A DNA stretch of 64,000 nt from Desulfotruncus alcoholivorax DSM 16058 (GTDB taxonomy: Bacteria > Bacillota > Desulfotomaculia > Desulfotomaculales > Desulfallaceae). A program made the position numbers and the translations under genes. Below the pieces are notes generated by a model that ran no database searches, was not told the DNA's origin, and saw only the letters and a list, made by a program, of their open reading frames with translations. This document shows positions 1 to 9,594 of this stretch, piece after piece (the first letter of the stretch is position 1; each line of letters opens with the position of its first letter). The stretch lies in the NCBI RefSeq assembly GCF_000430885.1, contig NZ_AUMW01000019.1:1-64000 (forward strand), given 5' to 3'.

Positions 1-74
1 ATATCCTTACTTATTTGAAGGTAAAGTGGGAACGGGAAAAGAAAAAACGAGAAAAGGGGAAGGGGTAATTTTTA

Positions 75-446
75 ATGAGCATACCCAAAGAAGAACTCCA
101 CAGATTAATTGACAGGATTCCGGAACAAAGCGTAGCAAGGGCCAAAAGGTACCTGGAAAGACTGGTAAAAAGCGTACAACCAGAAAGCCCAGCCATGCCG
201 CGACCGCATAACAAACCTTTTTATATTGATCCCACATGCCCAAAATGCGGCACCGTCCTTGTGCTTGCAGATTTATTAGATGATCCCAATGCGCCATGGG
301 ATATTGTCTGGCATGACGAATTCATTTGCCCCGCCTGTCGCGACTACATTTACCTGGACTGGCCTGAAAGCGAAAGAACGGCCTTGAGTGGAGGGCAAGA
401 GGAAGGCGTTAGCTGGGATGAATTTAAGCGAGAACTCGACATATAA
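75..446 (+). CDS. Antitoxin-like protein with an embedded zinc ribbon
   Basis: A 123-residue protein that I read as the antitoxin of the following RelE-like toxin. The N-terminal third (residues 1-34) is a basic amphipathic helix and the last ten residues (SWDEFKRELDI) have the look of RelB-type tails that wrap around RelE toxins. Between them lies CPKC at residues 55-58 and CPAC at 85-88, a zinc-ribbon pattern that is unusual in such antitoxins. The ATG follows GGGGAAGGGG. The stop lies inside the toxin gene, giving a 29-nt overlap, as in translationally coupled toxin-antitoxin pairs. The function is inferred from context and the tail; no experimental family match can be claimed. Confidence 0.6.
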   Translation: MSIPKEELHRLIDRIPEQSVARAKRYLERLVKSVQPESPAMPRPHNKPFYIDPTCPKCGTVLVLADLLDDPNAPWDIVWHDEFICPACRDYIYLDWPESERTALSGGQEEGVSWDEFKRELDI

Positions 447-699
447 AGTGCAGCTATTAACCCAACCTCGGAGCTATCTTAAACGCGTTGATCGGGCCAC
501 CCAAAAACGCATTGCGACTGCAATTGAGGCTATTTCCGCGAACCCAATAAGCGGACCAAATATAAAGCCATTGCGGGGCTTTAGTCAGAAGTTCAGGTAC
601 CGGGTTGGTGACTTACGGATTATTTATGATGTAAAAGCAGAAAAGAGGTTAGTAATTATTGAAGTCATGGGACCACGCGGAGATGTTTATAAAAAATAA
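418..699 (+). CDS. RelE/ParE-superfamily toxin
   Basis: A 93-residue protein with the RelE/ParE layout: an N-terminal helical pair (YLKRVDRATQKRIATAIEAI), the central PLRGFSQKFRYRVGDLRIIY segment and a closing beta strand with VYKK. Family members are mostly mRNA interferases acting at the ribosome, or gyrase poisons. I chose the ATG at 418 because GAGGAAGG lies 11 nt upstream; a GTG at 388 and a GTG at 448 are alternatives. It overlaps the antitoxin gene and is followed 42 nt later by an intrinsic terminator, so the two form a compact unit. Whether the toxin cuts RNA cannot be judged from sequence. Confidence 0.78.
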   Translation: MNLSENSTYKVQLLTQPRSYLKRVDRATQKRIATAIEAISANPISGPNIKPLRGFSQKFRYRVGDLRIIYDVKAEKRLVIIEVMGPRGDVYKK

Positions 700-741
700 G
701 TCTTTACTTACACCCGGTTTCGAGCCCACTTGGCGGATAAC

Positions 742-777
742 AACCTGCTACAATCAAAAGTAGCAGGTTTAGTTTTA
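742..777 (+). terminator. Intrinsic terminator after the toxin gene
   Basis: A perfect 10-bp stem (AACCTGCTAC with GTAGCAGGTT), 8-nt A-rich loop, then a T-rich stretch. It separates the toxin-antitoxin pair from the protease gene. Confidence 0.75.
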
Positions 778-831
778 TCTTTGCATTTAGACATATTTCG
801 ACACCTTTTTACGGACAAGCAGGTGATTCTT

Positions 832-1254
832 ATGGATTATATTAAACAATCTGTCCAGCAATTAATTAATAAACATGAAACCAAAGACCCCTACCGCCTG
901 GCCCGAGCTATGGGCATTGATGTGGACGAATTCCCCTTTCGCCATATTAAGGGCTTAATACTTGAAATAGCCGGAAATGTAACCATTGTCCTCAACTCAA
1001 AACTCCCGGAATGGCTTAAACGGGTTGTTTTGGCCCATGAATTGGGCCACCAGCAATTGTCCCCGCAGAGGATGGGATATTTCTTTATGATAGAAAACAC
1101 ATTTATGGAATCCCGGGTTGAATACGAAGCTAATAGGTTCACAGTTGAACTGCTCACTTGGGGAGAAGAACCGGAATCCGATGAATCCATGGAGCATTTT
1201 GCGGCCAGGGTCGGGCTTCCAAAAGAAATGATGCGTTATAAAATAATCAAATAA
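832..1254 (+). CDS. ImmA/IrrE-family metallo-endopeptidase
   Basis: A 140-residue zinc protease-like protein with the motif AHELGHQ (HExxH type) near residue 66 and a downstream EYEANRF helix supplying the third ligand, as in ImmA/IrrE (COG2856). Family members cleave Xre-type repressors of integrative elements and phages. No repressor gene is visible beside it, so the partner is either left of the window or lost. The ATG at 832 is preceded by AGGTGA; a longer open frame upstream to 730 crosses the preceding terminator and is rejected. It sits between a toxin-antitoxin pair and a serine recombinase, which fits an integrated element. Confidence 0.8.
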   Translation: MDYIKQSVQQLINKHETKDPYRLARAMGIDVDEFPFRHIKGLILEIAGNVTIVLNSKLPEWLKRVVLAHELGHQQLSPQRMGYFFMIENTFMESRVEYEANRFTVELLTWGEEPESDESMEHFAARVGLPKEMMRYKIIK

Positions 1255-1298
1255 TTACTCAGCTTCAAGCTTATTGACAATATCATGGAGGTAATGAT

Positions 1299-2834
1299 TT
1301 GAAAGCTGTAATCTACGCACGCTATAGCAGCGACAACCAACGCGAAGAATCCATTACCGCGCAGATCCGGGCATGTACGGAATATGCCGAAAGAAACGGA
1401 TATTCAATCATCAAGATATATACCGATGAAGCTAAGTCGGCTCAAACTGACGATCGGCCGGGTTTCCTTAAAATGATGAGTGAAATCAAAGGTAACCTGG
1501 TAAGACCGGATTTTTTGATTGTTCATAAAATTGACCGCTTTGCCCGTAACCGGTATGATTCCGCCTTTTATAAACGAGAATTACGCAAAGCCGGAGTTTT
1601 GGTTCAATCCGTACTTGAACACCTGGATGACAGCCCGGAAAGCATTATTCTTGAGTCTGTATTGGAGGGTATGGCTGAATACTACAGTAAGAACCTGGCC
1701 CGCGAAGTTATGAAGGGCATGAGAGAAACAGCCCTGAAGGCCAAACATACCGGGGGGCTCCCTCCATTGGGGTTTGATGTAGATAAAGATAAGAATTATA
1801 TTATAAATGAATCCGAAGCACCTGCCGTGCGTATGATTTTTGAAATGCGTGACGCCGGTCATGGATATAACAGTATTCGGGATGCTTTACATAAGCAAGG
1901 ATACAAAACCAAACTTGGAAAACCTTTTGGCAAAAACAGCCTTCATGAAATACTGCGCAATAAAAAATATATTGGCACATATGTCTTCAATCGTTCGACC
2001 AGCAAAACCCCTGACGGGAAAAGGAATAATCATTTATCAAAAAGTTCCGAAGAGGTTATTGAGATACCCAACGCCATTCCGGCCATTATTCCCGAAAGTC
2101 TCTTTTGGAAGGTACAAAATAAAATGAATCAAAACAAGAAACTCAGGTCCACTGGTGGCCACAAAGCAAAAGTCGTTTATTTACTCTCAGGCTTAATCTG
2201 GTGCGGTGTATGTGGTAAAAGAATGGTGGGCTCGTCCAGCACTTATAAAACCAGAGTAACAAAAGAAACAAGACAGCGTCATTATTACTTGTGCAATAAC
2301 GCTGATCGTACAAAAACCTGTATCAATAAAAAGATTAATAAACACACTATTGAAGAATATGTAATAAACAAGCTTGAGCAAGGGATATTCAGTGAAGAGG
2401 CCATGCCCAGGCTGGCTGAAAAACTATATGCCCATTATTCAAACATTAAGAAGGAAACCGCCGGCGAAGGCGATTATCTTAAAAAAGAATTGGATAAAGT
2501 TGACCGGCAGATTAAAAATATTGTTGACGCCATTGCCGAGGGAACTGTTGTAATTCGGGCCTTCGCCGAAAAACTCAAGTCACTGGAAAATGAAAAAGCC
2601 ACCCTGGAGAATCGCTACCAGGAATGGCTTTTTAAACAACAGGAAGAAATTGTTTCTAAAGAAAAGATTTTAGAGGTTTTAAATACCTACAGACAAGCAC
2701 TAAACAGTGATGACCCGCTTGTTGTTAAGCAAGTCATCGAAAGATTTGTTAAAGACGTTAAGATCAATACAGACACCATCGAAGTTAATCTAATGGTGTC
2801 TGTGCATACGACTGGTGGAGGCGGGGGGAGTTGA
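1299..2834 (+). CDS. Large serine recombinase (site-specific integrase)
   Basis: A 511-residue large serine recombinase. Order of parts: resolvase catalytic domain (about 1-150) with the nucleophile in YARYSS and the helix HKIDRFARNRYD; recombinase domain (about 155-260); zinc beta-ribbon with CGVCGKRM near 305 and a second Cys pair (YYLCNN...TC) near 335; then a long Lys/Glu-rich coiled coil (about 370-460). Start is TTG after GGAGG. The final codons (TTGGGGGS) are encoded by the 3' end of the ssrA gene on the opposite strand, so the stop codon lies inside the probable attachment site. It likely inserted or excises the element at the left edge of the window. Confidence 0.93.
   Translation: MKAVIYARYSSDNQREESITAQIRACTEYAERNGYSIIKIYTDEAKSAQTDDRPGFLKMMSEIKGNLVRPDFLIVHKIDRFARNRYDSAFYKRELRKAGVLVQSVLEHLDDSPESIILESVLEGMAEYYSKNLAREVMKGMRETALKAKHTGGLPPLGFDVDKDKNYIINESEAPAVRMIFEMRDAGHGYNSIRDALHKQGYKTKLGKPFGKNSLHEILRNKKYIGTYVFNRSTSKTPDGKRNNHLSKSSEEVIEIPNAIPAIIPESLFWKVQNKMNQNKKLRSTGGHKAKVVYLLSGLIWCGVCGKRMVGSSSTYKTRVTKETRQRHYYLCNNADRTKTCINKKINKHTIEEYVINKLEQGIFSEEAMPRLAEKLYAHYSNIKKETAGEGDYLKKELDKVDRQIKNIVDAIAEGTVVIRAFAEKLKSLENEKATLENRYQEWLFKQQEEIVSKEKILEVLNTYRQALNSDDPLVVKQVIERFVKDVKINTDTIEVNLMVSVHTTGGGGGS
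2770..2802. other. Perfect inverted repeat next to the ssrA 3' end
   Basis: CAGACACCAT and ATGGTGTCTG form a 10-bp perfect stem within the last codons of the recombinase gene and 11 nt beyond the ssrA CCA end. On the minus strand it could end ssrA transcription, although the following tract is only weakly T-rich. It could also be a recombinase arm or core site. Confidence 0.5.
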
Positions 2835-3168
2835 ACCCGCCGTCCGAAAGAAGAGCCACAAGACCTTCTACGAGCGTAGGTTGTGTTTTAGATTTCGCTC
2901 CGCCGGCGCCCACAACCAGGCTCCTTTGGAGCTATCTCGATGAATGTCCCCGTTAGCCTCCGAGAATTGGCTAAAGAGCAAGCCTGCTAATTTGACACCC
3001 CGGTCCCGCGCCACAGGCCAGCCCGGGTGGGATGGGCCGCTTTAATTAAGCAGCCAGTGCGTAATTATCGTTGGCAGTTATATTAACTGTCCATCGTTTA
3101 ACGGGCTGATGGGACCCCGGCTCGCTTATCCTGCCACTAACTTCCCCCGTCGAAACCATTTCGCCCCC
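2813..3168 (-). ncRNA. ssrA: tmRNA (ssrA)
   Basis: The 356-nt transfer-messenger RNA rescues stalled ribosomes and tags the nascent peptide. The 5' end begins GGGGGCGAAATGGTTTCGAC and the 3' end closes with GTTCAACTCCC and CCACCA, so the CCA is genome-encoded. The tag reading frame at 3046-3075 encodes (A)ANDNYALAA and TAA. The gene starts only about 10 nt after smpB, so it is probably transcribed with it and then processed, or has a promoter inside smpB. Its 3' end is the junction with the island to the left. Confidence 0.95.
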
Positions 3169-3178
3169 ATATTCATAT

Positions 3179-3634
3179 TTACAGCTGCTTATTCTTCATG
3201 GCCCGGTCCATTTCCCGCTTGGCATCACGGGCAGCAATATCTTCACGTTTGTCGTATTTCTTTTTGCCCCGGGCCAGGGCAAGCTCAATTTTCACCTTAC
3301 CGTTTTCCTTAAAGTATGCCTTCAAAGGAATCAGCGCAAAGCCTTTTTCCCTGGTCTGGCCATACAGCCGCATGATCTCGCGCTTGTGCATCAGCAGCTT
3401 GCGCGGGCGTTTTGGCTCGTGGTTGAACTGGTTACCCTGTTCATACGGGCTTATATGCATATTATATAGTACCAGTTCGCCGTTTTCAACTCGCGCAAAG
3501 CTGTCCTGCAGGTTGGCCTTGCCGGCCCTGATAGATTTTACCTCCGTGCCTTTCAAGGAAATACCTGCCTCATAAGTTTCTTCTATATGATATTCATGTC
3601 GGGCCTTACGGTTGGCGATAGTCCTGGCCGGCAT
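3179..3634 (-). CDS. smpB: SsrA-binding protein SmpB
   Basis: A 151-residue SmpB, full length for the family, which carries tmRNA into the empty A site of stalled ribosomes. It has the conserved core [24 protein letters not shown], the [11 protein letters not shown] segment and the basic C-terminal tail GKKKYDKRE that mimics mRNA in the decoding centre. ATG start after AGGAGT. It is followed directly by ssrA. Rnr (RNase R), which usually lies between secG and smpB in Firmicutes, is not here; hppA and several small genes occupy that space. Confidence 0.97.
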   Translation of the reverse strand: MPARTIANRKARHEYHIEETYEAGISLKGTEVKSIRAGKANLQDSFARVENGELVLYNMHISPYEQGNQFNHEPKRPRKLLMHKREIMRLYGQTREKGFALIPLKAYFKENGKVKIELALARGKKKYDKREDIAARDAKREMDRAMKNKQL

Positions 3635-3657
3635 AACAATTCACTCCTGAATGATAA

Positions 3658-3693
3658 TCAAAGCCCTGCCACCTGATTAGGCGAGGGCTTTTA
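3658..3693 (-). promoter_or_regulatory. Hairpin in the smpB-ssrA leader
   Basis: AAAGCCCTCGCC pairs with GGTGGCAGGGCTTT with a one-base bulge. It lies between the smpB promoter and the smpB start. The tract after it is only mildly T-rich, so it may be a weak attenuator or simply the terminator of the upstream HD gene. Confidence 0.45.
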
Positions 3694-3719
3694 CGCTAAC
3701 TTAATCTGCTTGCTATGTA

Positions 3720-3747
3720 ATTATACCACCGGCTGCGCTTTTGTCAA
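3720..3747 (-). promoter_or_regulatory. Sigma-A promoter for smpB-ssrA
   Basis: TTGACA (3742-3747) and TATAAT (3720-3725) separated by 16 bp, reading toward smpB. It begins just after the stop codon of the HD-domain gene. Confidence 0.8.
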
Positions 3748-3751
3748 TGGC

Positions 3752-4303
3752 TTAAAGGCCCATTTCCCCGGCGATCCCCTGCATGGCTTCCAATCCGAGG
3801 GCAATAAATTCTTCCAGACTCAGGCCAATTTCCGAACAGGCAGCGATTATCTCCCTGTTTGCCCCCCGGGCAAAAGATTTTTCCCCAAACTTTTTCAGCA
3901 AAAATTCCACGTCTATGGCCGCCAGTTTTTTCTCCGGCTTGATGAGTGCCGCGGCTACAATCAAGCCCGTAAGCGGGTCGATGCAGTATAAGGACTTGTC
4001 CATCAGGGATTTGCGCGGGAAACCGTGCGCCTCATTGTGTACTTTAACGGCATAAACAACATCTTCCGGCAGTCCGGCTTCAGCAAGCAGTCGCGCGCCT
4101 TCAATGCTGTGGCGGTCCGGGTCGTCCTTGGTGCGGTCATAATCAATGTCGTGCAACAGCCCCGCCAGCCCCCATTTTTCTTCATCTTCACCAAAACGGC
4201 GGGCCAGCCGGCGCATGCAAGCCTCAACAGCCAAAGAGTGTTTAATCAAGTTTTTATTTTTCATATGCTGTTTTAAAAGTTGATCTGCCTCGTCCCTGGT
4301 CAT
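3752..4303 (-). CDS. HD-domain (HDIG-type) metal-dependent hydrolase
   Basis: A 183-residue single-domain HD protein. The metal and catalytic residues are seen as HSLAVE near residue 22, LLHDIDYD near 49, then HSIEGARLL and a later KVHNEAHG. Such stand-alone HD proteins are usually phosphohydrolases of small phosphate esters or nucleotides; the substrate cannot be named. ATG after GGGAGGA. It is followed at once by the smpB promoter and preceded by the thioesterase gene, with which it may be cotranscribed (17-bp gap). Confidence 0.85.
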   Translation of the reverse strand: MTRDEADQLLKQHMKNKNLIKHSLAVEACMRRLARRFGEDEEKWGLAGLLHDIDYDRTKDDPDRHSIEGARLLAEAGLPEDVVYAVKVHNEAHGFPRKSLMDKSLYCIDPLTGLIVAAALIKPEKKLAAIDVEFLLKKFGEKSFARGANREIIAACSEIGLSLEEFIALGLEAMQGIAGEMGL

Positions 4304-4320
4304 TTGAAATCCTCCCTGGT

Positions 4321-4746
4321 TTATAGTTTTTCAGGCTCTATCCGCAAAAACTTGGCCTTTGCAGTAGCGGGGACTTTTCCGTCGGGGAGTATTATTCTGG
4401 CAGCCATAAAAAACAGCCTGCCCCTTTTTTCTTCTTCACACCATGACTCAACCGTCAGCTTTGTTTTCACCGGCACACCGAGGCTGTATCTGGTAGTCAT
4501 TTCCGCCGTCATAATTGATATATCTTTAAACCAAAGCCACCAGGCCATGGTTTCATCCATTAATGCTGCTATCAGTCCCCCGTGCATATAACCGTTCCAA
4601 CCTTGATGCTCTTCCCCGGCCGTAAATTCAGTGCGGCATTTGTCCCCGTCCATGGTAAATTTCAATTTAAGTCCGATGGGGTTCCTCTCACTACACCCAA
4701 AACACATGTGGTCACCGTTTCTAATAGCACCTATCAGATAATTCAC
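4321..4746 (-). CDS. PaaI-type hotdog-fold thioesterase
   Basis: A 141-residue hotdog-fold protein. The N-terminal CFGCSERNPIGLKLKF and the central helix HGGLIAALMDETMAWW are typical of PaaI/YbgC-like acyl-CoA thioesterases, with the catalytic acid expected in the DET segment. The substrate is unknown. GTG start at 4746 has a poor Shine-Dalgarno; an in-frame ATG at 4707 is possible but would cut off residues usually present before CFGC. It may form a unit with the downstream HD gene. Confidence 0.85.
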   Translation of the reverse strand: MNYLIGAIRNGDHMCFGCSERNPIGLKLKFTMDGDKCRTEFTAGEEHQGWNGYMHGGLIAALMDETMAWWLWFKDISIMTAEMTTRYSLGVPVKTKLTVESWCEEEKRGRLFFMAARIILPDGKVPATAKAKFLRIEPEKL

Positions 4747-4882
4747 CCCCGGAATCTATTTTTACATATTATAACCCAATATGGCAAGTGCTACCTACTA
4801 ATTAGCAGAATCAATCAGGGTTGCGCGCTTTTCTTATTACCTCTCTGCATTAGTATGGCAGATCCCATTTATTAAACACACA

Positions 4883-4906
4883 ATAAAACCGGCATCATCT
4901 GCCGGT
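4883..4906 (-). terminator. Intrinsic terminator
   Basis: ACCGGCA/TGCCGGT stem with a 5-nt loop followed, on the minus strand, by TTTTATTG. It ends the small gene at 4955-5185. Confidence 0.65.
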
Positions 4907-4954
4907 CCATAAAATCTTTAAACGCTTAAATTATTAATAATTCCTTATAAACCT

Positions 4955-5185
4955 TTATAATTCTATACCATGTATATCATTCTGCACCTGCTGCAGCAGC
5001 TTCTCTCTTTTAATAATCCTTTCCTCCAGATCTTTGATCCTGTCCGGGTCACCCGCCCCGTGCTTGATTTCAGCCAATTCTTCCTTATTTTGAACTATCT
5101 CACGTTCCAATTCATATGAAAAATTCACTTTATCATCGTAAGTCATACCTTTTTTATAGCGCTGTTCAGGATCGCTGTAATCCAT
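4955..5185 (-). CDS. Small charged hypothetical protein, coiled-coil
   Basis: A 76-residue protein that I do not recognise. From residue 20 on it is an uninterrupted, charged amphipathic helix with heptad-like Leu/Ile spacing, so a coiled coil is likely. It has no Cys, signal peptide or membrane segment. ATG is preceded by GGGGGGA. It is a single-gene unit with its own terminator. Confidence 0.65.
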   Translation of the reverse strand: MDYSDPEQRYKKGMTYDDKVNFSYELEREIVQNKEELAEIKHGAGDPDRIKDLEERIIKREKLLQQVQNDIHGIEL

Positions 5186-5331
5186 ATGCTATCCCCCCGT
5201 GATCTATTATGTTATTAAAATCATGCCCCGGTGCGGTAATAATATTCGCCATTGTTCTAAATCAAACTGGATTCAACAGTCCCGCCCGTTTATAATAAAC
5301 AGAACAGATAAAAGCACCGGGAGGGGATTTT

Positions 5332-5511
5332 TTGGAGCATGTCCAGCTAATTGTAGCCGTAATTGCCTTTATTTTCGCGGCCGGCATGATCCCTATGGCC
5401 AAAATGAAAAAGAAAGGTAAAGGCGTGCAGATATGGCGCACAATAACCCTGGCTCTTCTATTTGTCGCCGCACTGTTAGCCATGATTTTTCCTAACTTAA
5501 GTAAACACTGA
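5332..5511 (+). CDS. Small two-helix membrane protein
   Basis: A 59-residue protein on the plus strand amid minus-strand genes. It starts with TTG at 5332 after GGGAGGGG and ends TGA at 5509-5511. Two hydrophobic helices (about residues 5-20 and 36-54) flank a short Lys-rich loop (KMKKKGKG), so both ends probably face outward with the basic loop inside. A TATAAT lies at 5291-5296 upstream. It ends at the same bidirectional terminator as hppA. No function is known to me. Confidence 0.65.
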   Translation: MEHVQLIVAVIAFIFAAGMIPMAKMKKKGKGVQIWRTITLALLFVAALLAMIFPNLSKH

Positions 5512-5574
5512 TACTTTTATATTGAACTACTTTATCTATTTTTATCCAATTATCACAATAATACACTGACCCCG

Positions 5575-5612
5575 AAAAAATGCCGGGTGGAATTTTTCCA
5601 CCCGGCATTTTT
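5575..5612. terminator. Bidirectional intrinsic terminator
   Basis: A long perfect stem built on TGCCGGGTGGAA/TTCCACCCGGCA flanked by A6 on one side and T5 on the other. It ends hppA on the minus strand and the small membrane gene on the plus strand. Confidence 0.9.
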
Positions 5613-5629
5613 GGGTTGCTTGTGATATT

Positions 5630-7717
5630 TTAGAGTCTTGTGAGCAGTGGACCAAGGATCAGGGAGATAGTTCCCGCAACCTTGATCAGCGGGTTCATGG
5701 CAGGACCGGAGGTGTCTTTACAGGGGTCACCAACGGTGTCACCGATAACGGCGGCCTTGTGCGGTTCGCTCTTCTTGCCGCCCAGGTTACCGGCTTCGAT
5801 ATATTTCTTAGCATTGTCCCAGGCACCGCCGGCGTTGGCCAGGAACAGGGCCAGCAGCACACCAACGGTGGTCAGCCCGCCCAGGAAGCCGGCAAGAGCC
5901 TTGGCGCCAAGGCCGAAGCCAACAATCGGAGGAACACACACGGCAATAATGCCGGGGAAAATCATTTTCCCAATAGCTGCCTTGGTGGCAATGTCCACGC
6001 AGCGGGCGTAGTCAGGCTTGCCGGTACCTTCCATAATACCGGGGATTTCCCGGAACTGGCGGCGAACCTCTTCCACCATACCGAAGGCAGCCTCACCAAC
6101 GGCGCGCATGGTGCGGGCGCCGACCAGGAACGGAACCGCGCCGCCGATAAACACGCCCACGAGAACCATGGGCTCGGTCAGGTTAACAATGAACTCGTCC
6201 AAACCAAATTTAATCTTAACGCCGTCAACATAAGCGCTGAACAGAGCCAGAGCTGTCAGAGCGGCGGAACCGATGGCGAAACCTTTAGCAATAGCGGCAG
6301 TGGTGTTACCCACGGCATCCAGCTTGTCAGTTTTCTCACGCACTTCGGGAGGCAGTTCGGCCATTTCAGCAATACCACCGGCGTTGTCGGCAACAGGACC
6401 AAAGGAGTCCATGGCAACAACCATACCGGCGGTTGAAAGCATACCCATGGCAGCCATGGCGATACCATAGATGGCCCACACTGCACCCTGTCCTTCCGGA
6501 GCGTTGGACTGAACGGACCAGAATGCGAAGTAAATGGCACCGGCGAATACCAGCATCGGAATAAAGGTGGATTCCATACCGACCGCCAGACCGTGAATAA
6601 CGTTGGTAGCCGGGCCGGACTTGGAAGCTTCGGCGATTTTGATCGCCGGAGGCTTCAGGTTGGAGGTGTAGTACTCGGTAAGGTAGCCCACGGCTACGTT
6701 AACTATAAGACCTGCTAAAACAGCCATAAAGATACCGGTTGAAACACTGCCGAAGCTGGGATCGGCAAAAATAGTCTTGGCAATGAACCAGGTGGCTATG
6801 GCGGTAAGCACGTTGGTGGTCCACAGGCCCACGTTCAATGCGGCCTGCGGGTTACCGCCTTCACTGGTACGCACGGTAAAGGTGCCGATAATGGCGGCGA
6901 TAATACCGGCCGCACCTACCAACAGCGGGAAGATGATGCCGGGAAATCCGAACAGGGTGTTACCAATCAGCATAGCCGCAATGGTAGTAGCGCCATAAGA
7001 CTCGAACAGGTCGGCGCCCATACCTGCAGTGTCACCGACGTTGTCACCAACGTTGTCAGCAATGGTGGCTGGGTTACGCGGGTCGTCTTCCGGAATGCCG
7101 GCTTCGACTTTACCCACAAGGTCGGCGCCCACGTCGGCAGCCTTGGTGTAGATACCGCCGCCAACCCTGGCGAAGAACGCGATCATGGAAGCACCAAAAG
7201 CAAAGCTGTTAATAATCAGAGGGCTCTTAAAAATAATGAACAGCACTGAAACACCCAGCAGGCCCAGACCGGCAACGGACAGACCCATAACGGCGCCGGC
7301 GCGGAAGGAAACCTGCAGAGCTTTGCCCAGGCCGGAGCTGCGAGCGGCTTCAGCAGTACGGGCATTGGACTTGGTGGTACTGTTCATGCCGATATAACCG
7401 GCAATGGCGGAGCAAACGGCACCAACCAGGAATGAAATGGCAGATGCGGGACCCACGGGCAGGTGCCCGCCTTCAGGAACAACAATAACGTACTTGAGAC
7501 CCCACAATATAATGAAAACTACGATTGCAAAAGGTGCAAGTGTCTTGTACTGGCGGTTCATGTACGCCATAGCACCCTCTTGAACAGCCTCGGAAAGCTG
7601 CTTCATTTTGGGGGTACCCATGCTTTCTTTAAGCACCTGGGACATTGTAAAAAGAGCAAATAACAAGGCAAAAGCGCCTGCCCCAGCGGCATAATAAGCC
7701 AAGGTCATGTTTTCCAC
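5630..7717 (-). CDS. hppA: Membrane-bound ion-translocating pyrophosphatase
   Basis: A 695-residue integral membrane pyrophosphatase with about 16 helices that couples PPi hydrolysis to H+ or Na+ export. The signature loop is clear: [20 protein letters not shown] at about 187-206, then [20 protein letters not shown], with the Asp and Lys residues that bind Mg-PPi. Near residue 472 the sequence is GNTTAA, with Ala where K+-independent enzymes carry Lys, so a K+-dependent type is predicted. Whether it pumps H+ or Na+ cannot be decided by eye. GTG start after GGAGGG. It has its own promoter 120 bp upstream and is monocistronic. A PPi-driven pump fits an energy-limited anaerobe. Confidence 0.97.
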   Translation of the reverse strand: MENMTLAYYAAGAGAFALLFALFTMSQVLKESMGTPKMKQLSEAVQEGAMAYMNRQYKTLAPFAIVVFIILWGLKYVIVVPEGGHLPVGPASAISFLVGAVCSAIAGYIGMNSTTKSNARTAEAARSSGLGKALQVSFRAGAVMGLSVAGLGLLGVSVLFIIFKSPLIINSFAFGASMIAFFARVGGGIYTKAADVGADLVGKVEAGIPEDDPRNPATIADNVGDNVGDTAGMGADLFESYGATTIAAMLIGNTLFGFPGIIFPLLVGAAGIIAAIIGTFTVRTSEGGNPQAALNVGLWTTNVLTAIATWFIAKTIFADPSFGSVSTGIFMAVLAGLIVNVAVGYLTEYYTSNLKPPAIKIAEASKSGPATNVIHGLAVGMESTFIPMLVFAGAIYFAFWSVQSNAPEGQGAVWAIYGIAMAAMGMLSTAGMVVAMDSFGPVADNAGGIAEMAELPPEVREKTDKLDAVGNTTAAIAKGFAIGSAALTALALFSAYVDGVKIKFGLDEFIVNLTEPMVLVGVFIGGAVPFLVGARTMRAVGEAAFGMVEEVRRQFREIPGIMEGTGKPDYARCVDIATKAAIGKMIFPGIIAVCVPPIVGFGLGAKALAGFLGGLTTVGVLLALFLANAGGAWDNAKKYIEAGNLGGKKSEPHKAAVIGDTVGDPCKDTSGPAMNPLIKVAGTISLILGPLLTRL

Positions 7718-7833
7718 TTAAATTTACCCTCCTCTTCCCCATAAATAAATATTTTTTCACAAGCAACTCAATACTCCGTCTACGCTACCAGGGTATAAAA
7801 ACTCACCTCCTCTAACCCATCATGTCCAAAAAA

Positions 7834-7862
7834 ATTATAGCATAGGGAGTAAAATTTGACAA
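7834..7862 (-). promoter_or_regulatory. Sigma-A promoter for hppA
   Basis: TTGTCA (7857-7862) and TATAAT (7834-7839), 17-bp spacer. The leader of about 110 nt contains a GAGGAGG site followed by an eight-codon open frame. Confidence 0.85.
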
Positions 7863-7925
7863 TTGCATAAATAATACTATGCATCAAGCGTAAATATTTA
7901 TACACATATTATATTTTGGCGAATA

Positions 7926-7954
7926 AAAAATCCGGGCTTCCCCGGATTTTTATT
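7926..7954 (-). terminator. Intrinsic terminator after secG
   Basis: AAAATCCGGG/CCCGGATTTT stem overlapping the secG stop codon, followed by T-rich sequence. It closes the glycolytic operon. Confidence 0.85.
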
Positions 7955-8186
7955 TACCTGTTATTATGACCAGCACCACCGACGTAACAGCAAAGGCAAT
8001 CGCCACATACACGGTTATCTTACCCAGAAATTCATCCAGGCCTTTTTTCTTGCCGAAAAATGTTTCAGCGCCGCCGGCAATGGCTCCCGACAAGCCCGCG
8101 CTCTTCCCTGATTGCAGCAAAACAACGGCAATCAATCCAATACACAGAATAACGTGTATTACGGTAAGTATTACTTTTAAAACCAC
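7950..8186 (-). CDS. secG: Preprotein translocase subunit SecG
   Basis: A 78-residue SecG of the SecYEG channel with two membrane helices (about 3-22 and 54-75) and the conserved middle [18 protein letters not shown]. It follows eno as in many Firmicutes. ATG start. It is the last gene of the glycolytic run and is followed by a strong terminator. Confidence 0.95.
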   Translation of the reverse strand: MVLKVILTVIHVILCIGLIAVVLLQSGKSAGLSGAIAGGAETFFGKKKGLDEFLGKITVYVAIAFAVTSVVLVIITGK

Positions 8187-8269
8187 AAGTTATTCCTCCT
8201 CATCAATTAATGACATTTTAATACACCCGGGAGGAGAAAGCAAGCATGTCTTTGTCTGACAACAATGAA

Positions 8270-9580
<1,311 letters not shown>

Positions 9581-9594
9581 TTAAGTATTTGACT

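Noticed and set aside
1299-2834. Serine recombinase as a simple transposon resolvase
   Set aside because: Length, zinc ribbon and coiled coil identify the large integrase type; resolvases are about 180-200 residues.
5262-5483. 73-codon minus-strand open frame opposite the small membrane gene
   Set aside because: The plus-strand frame has the ribosome-binding site and a sensible two-helix protein; the minus frame has neither.
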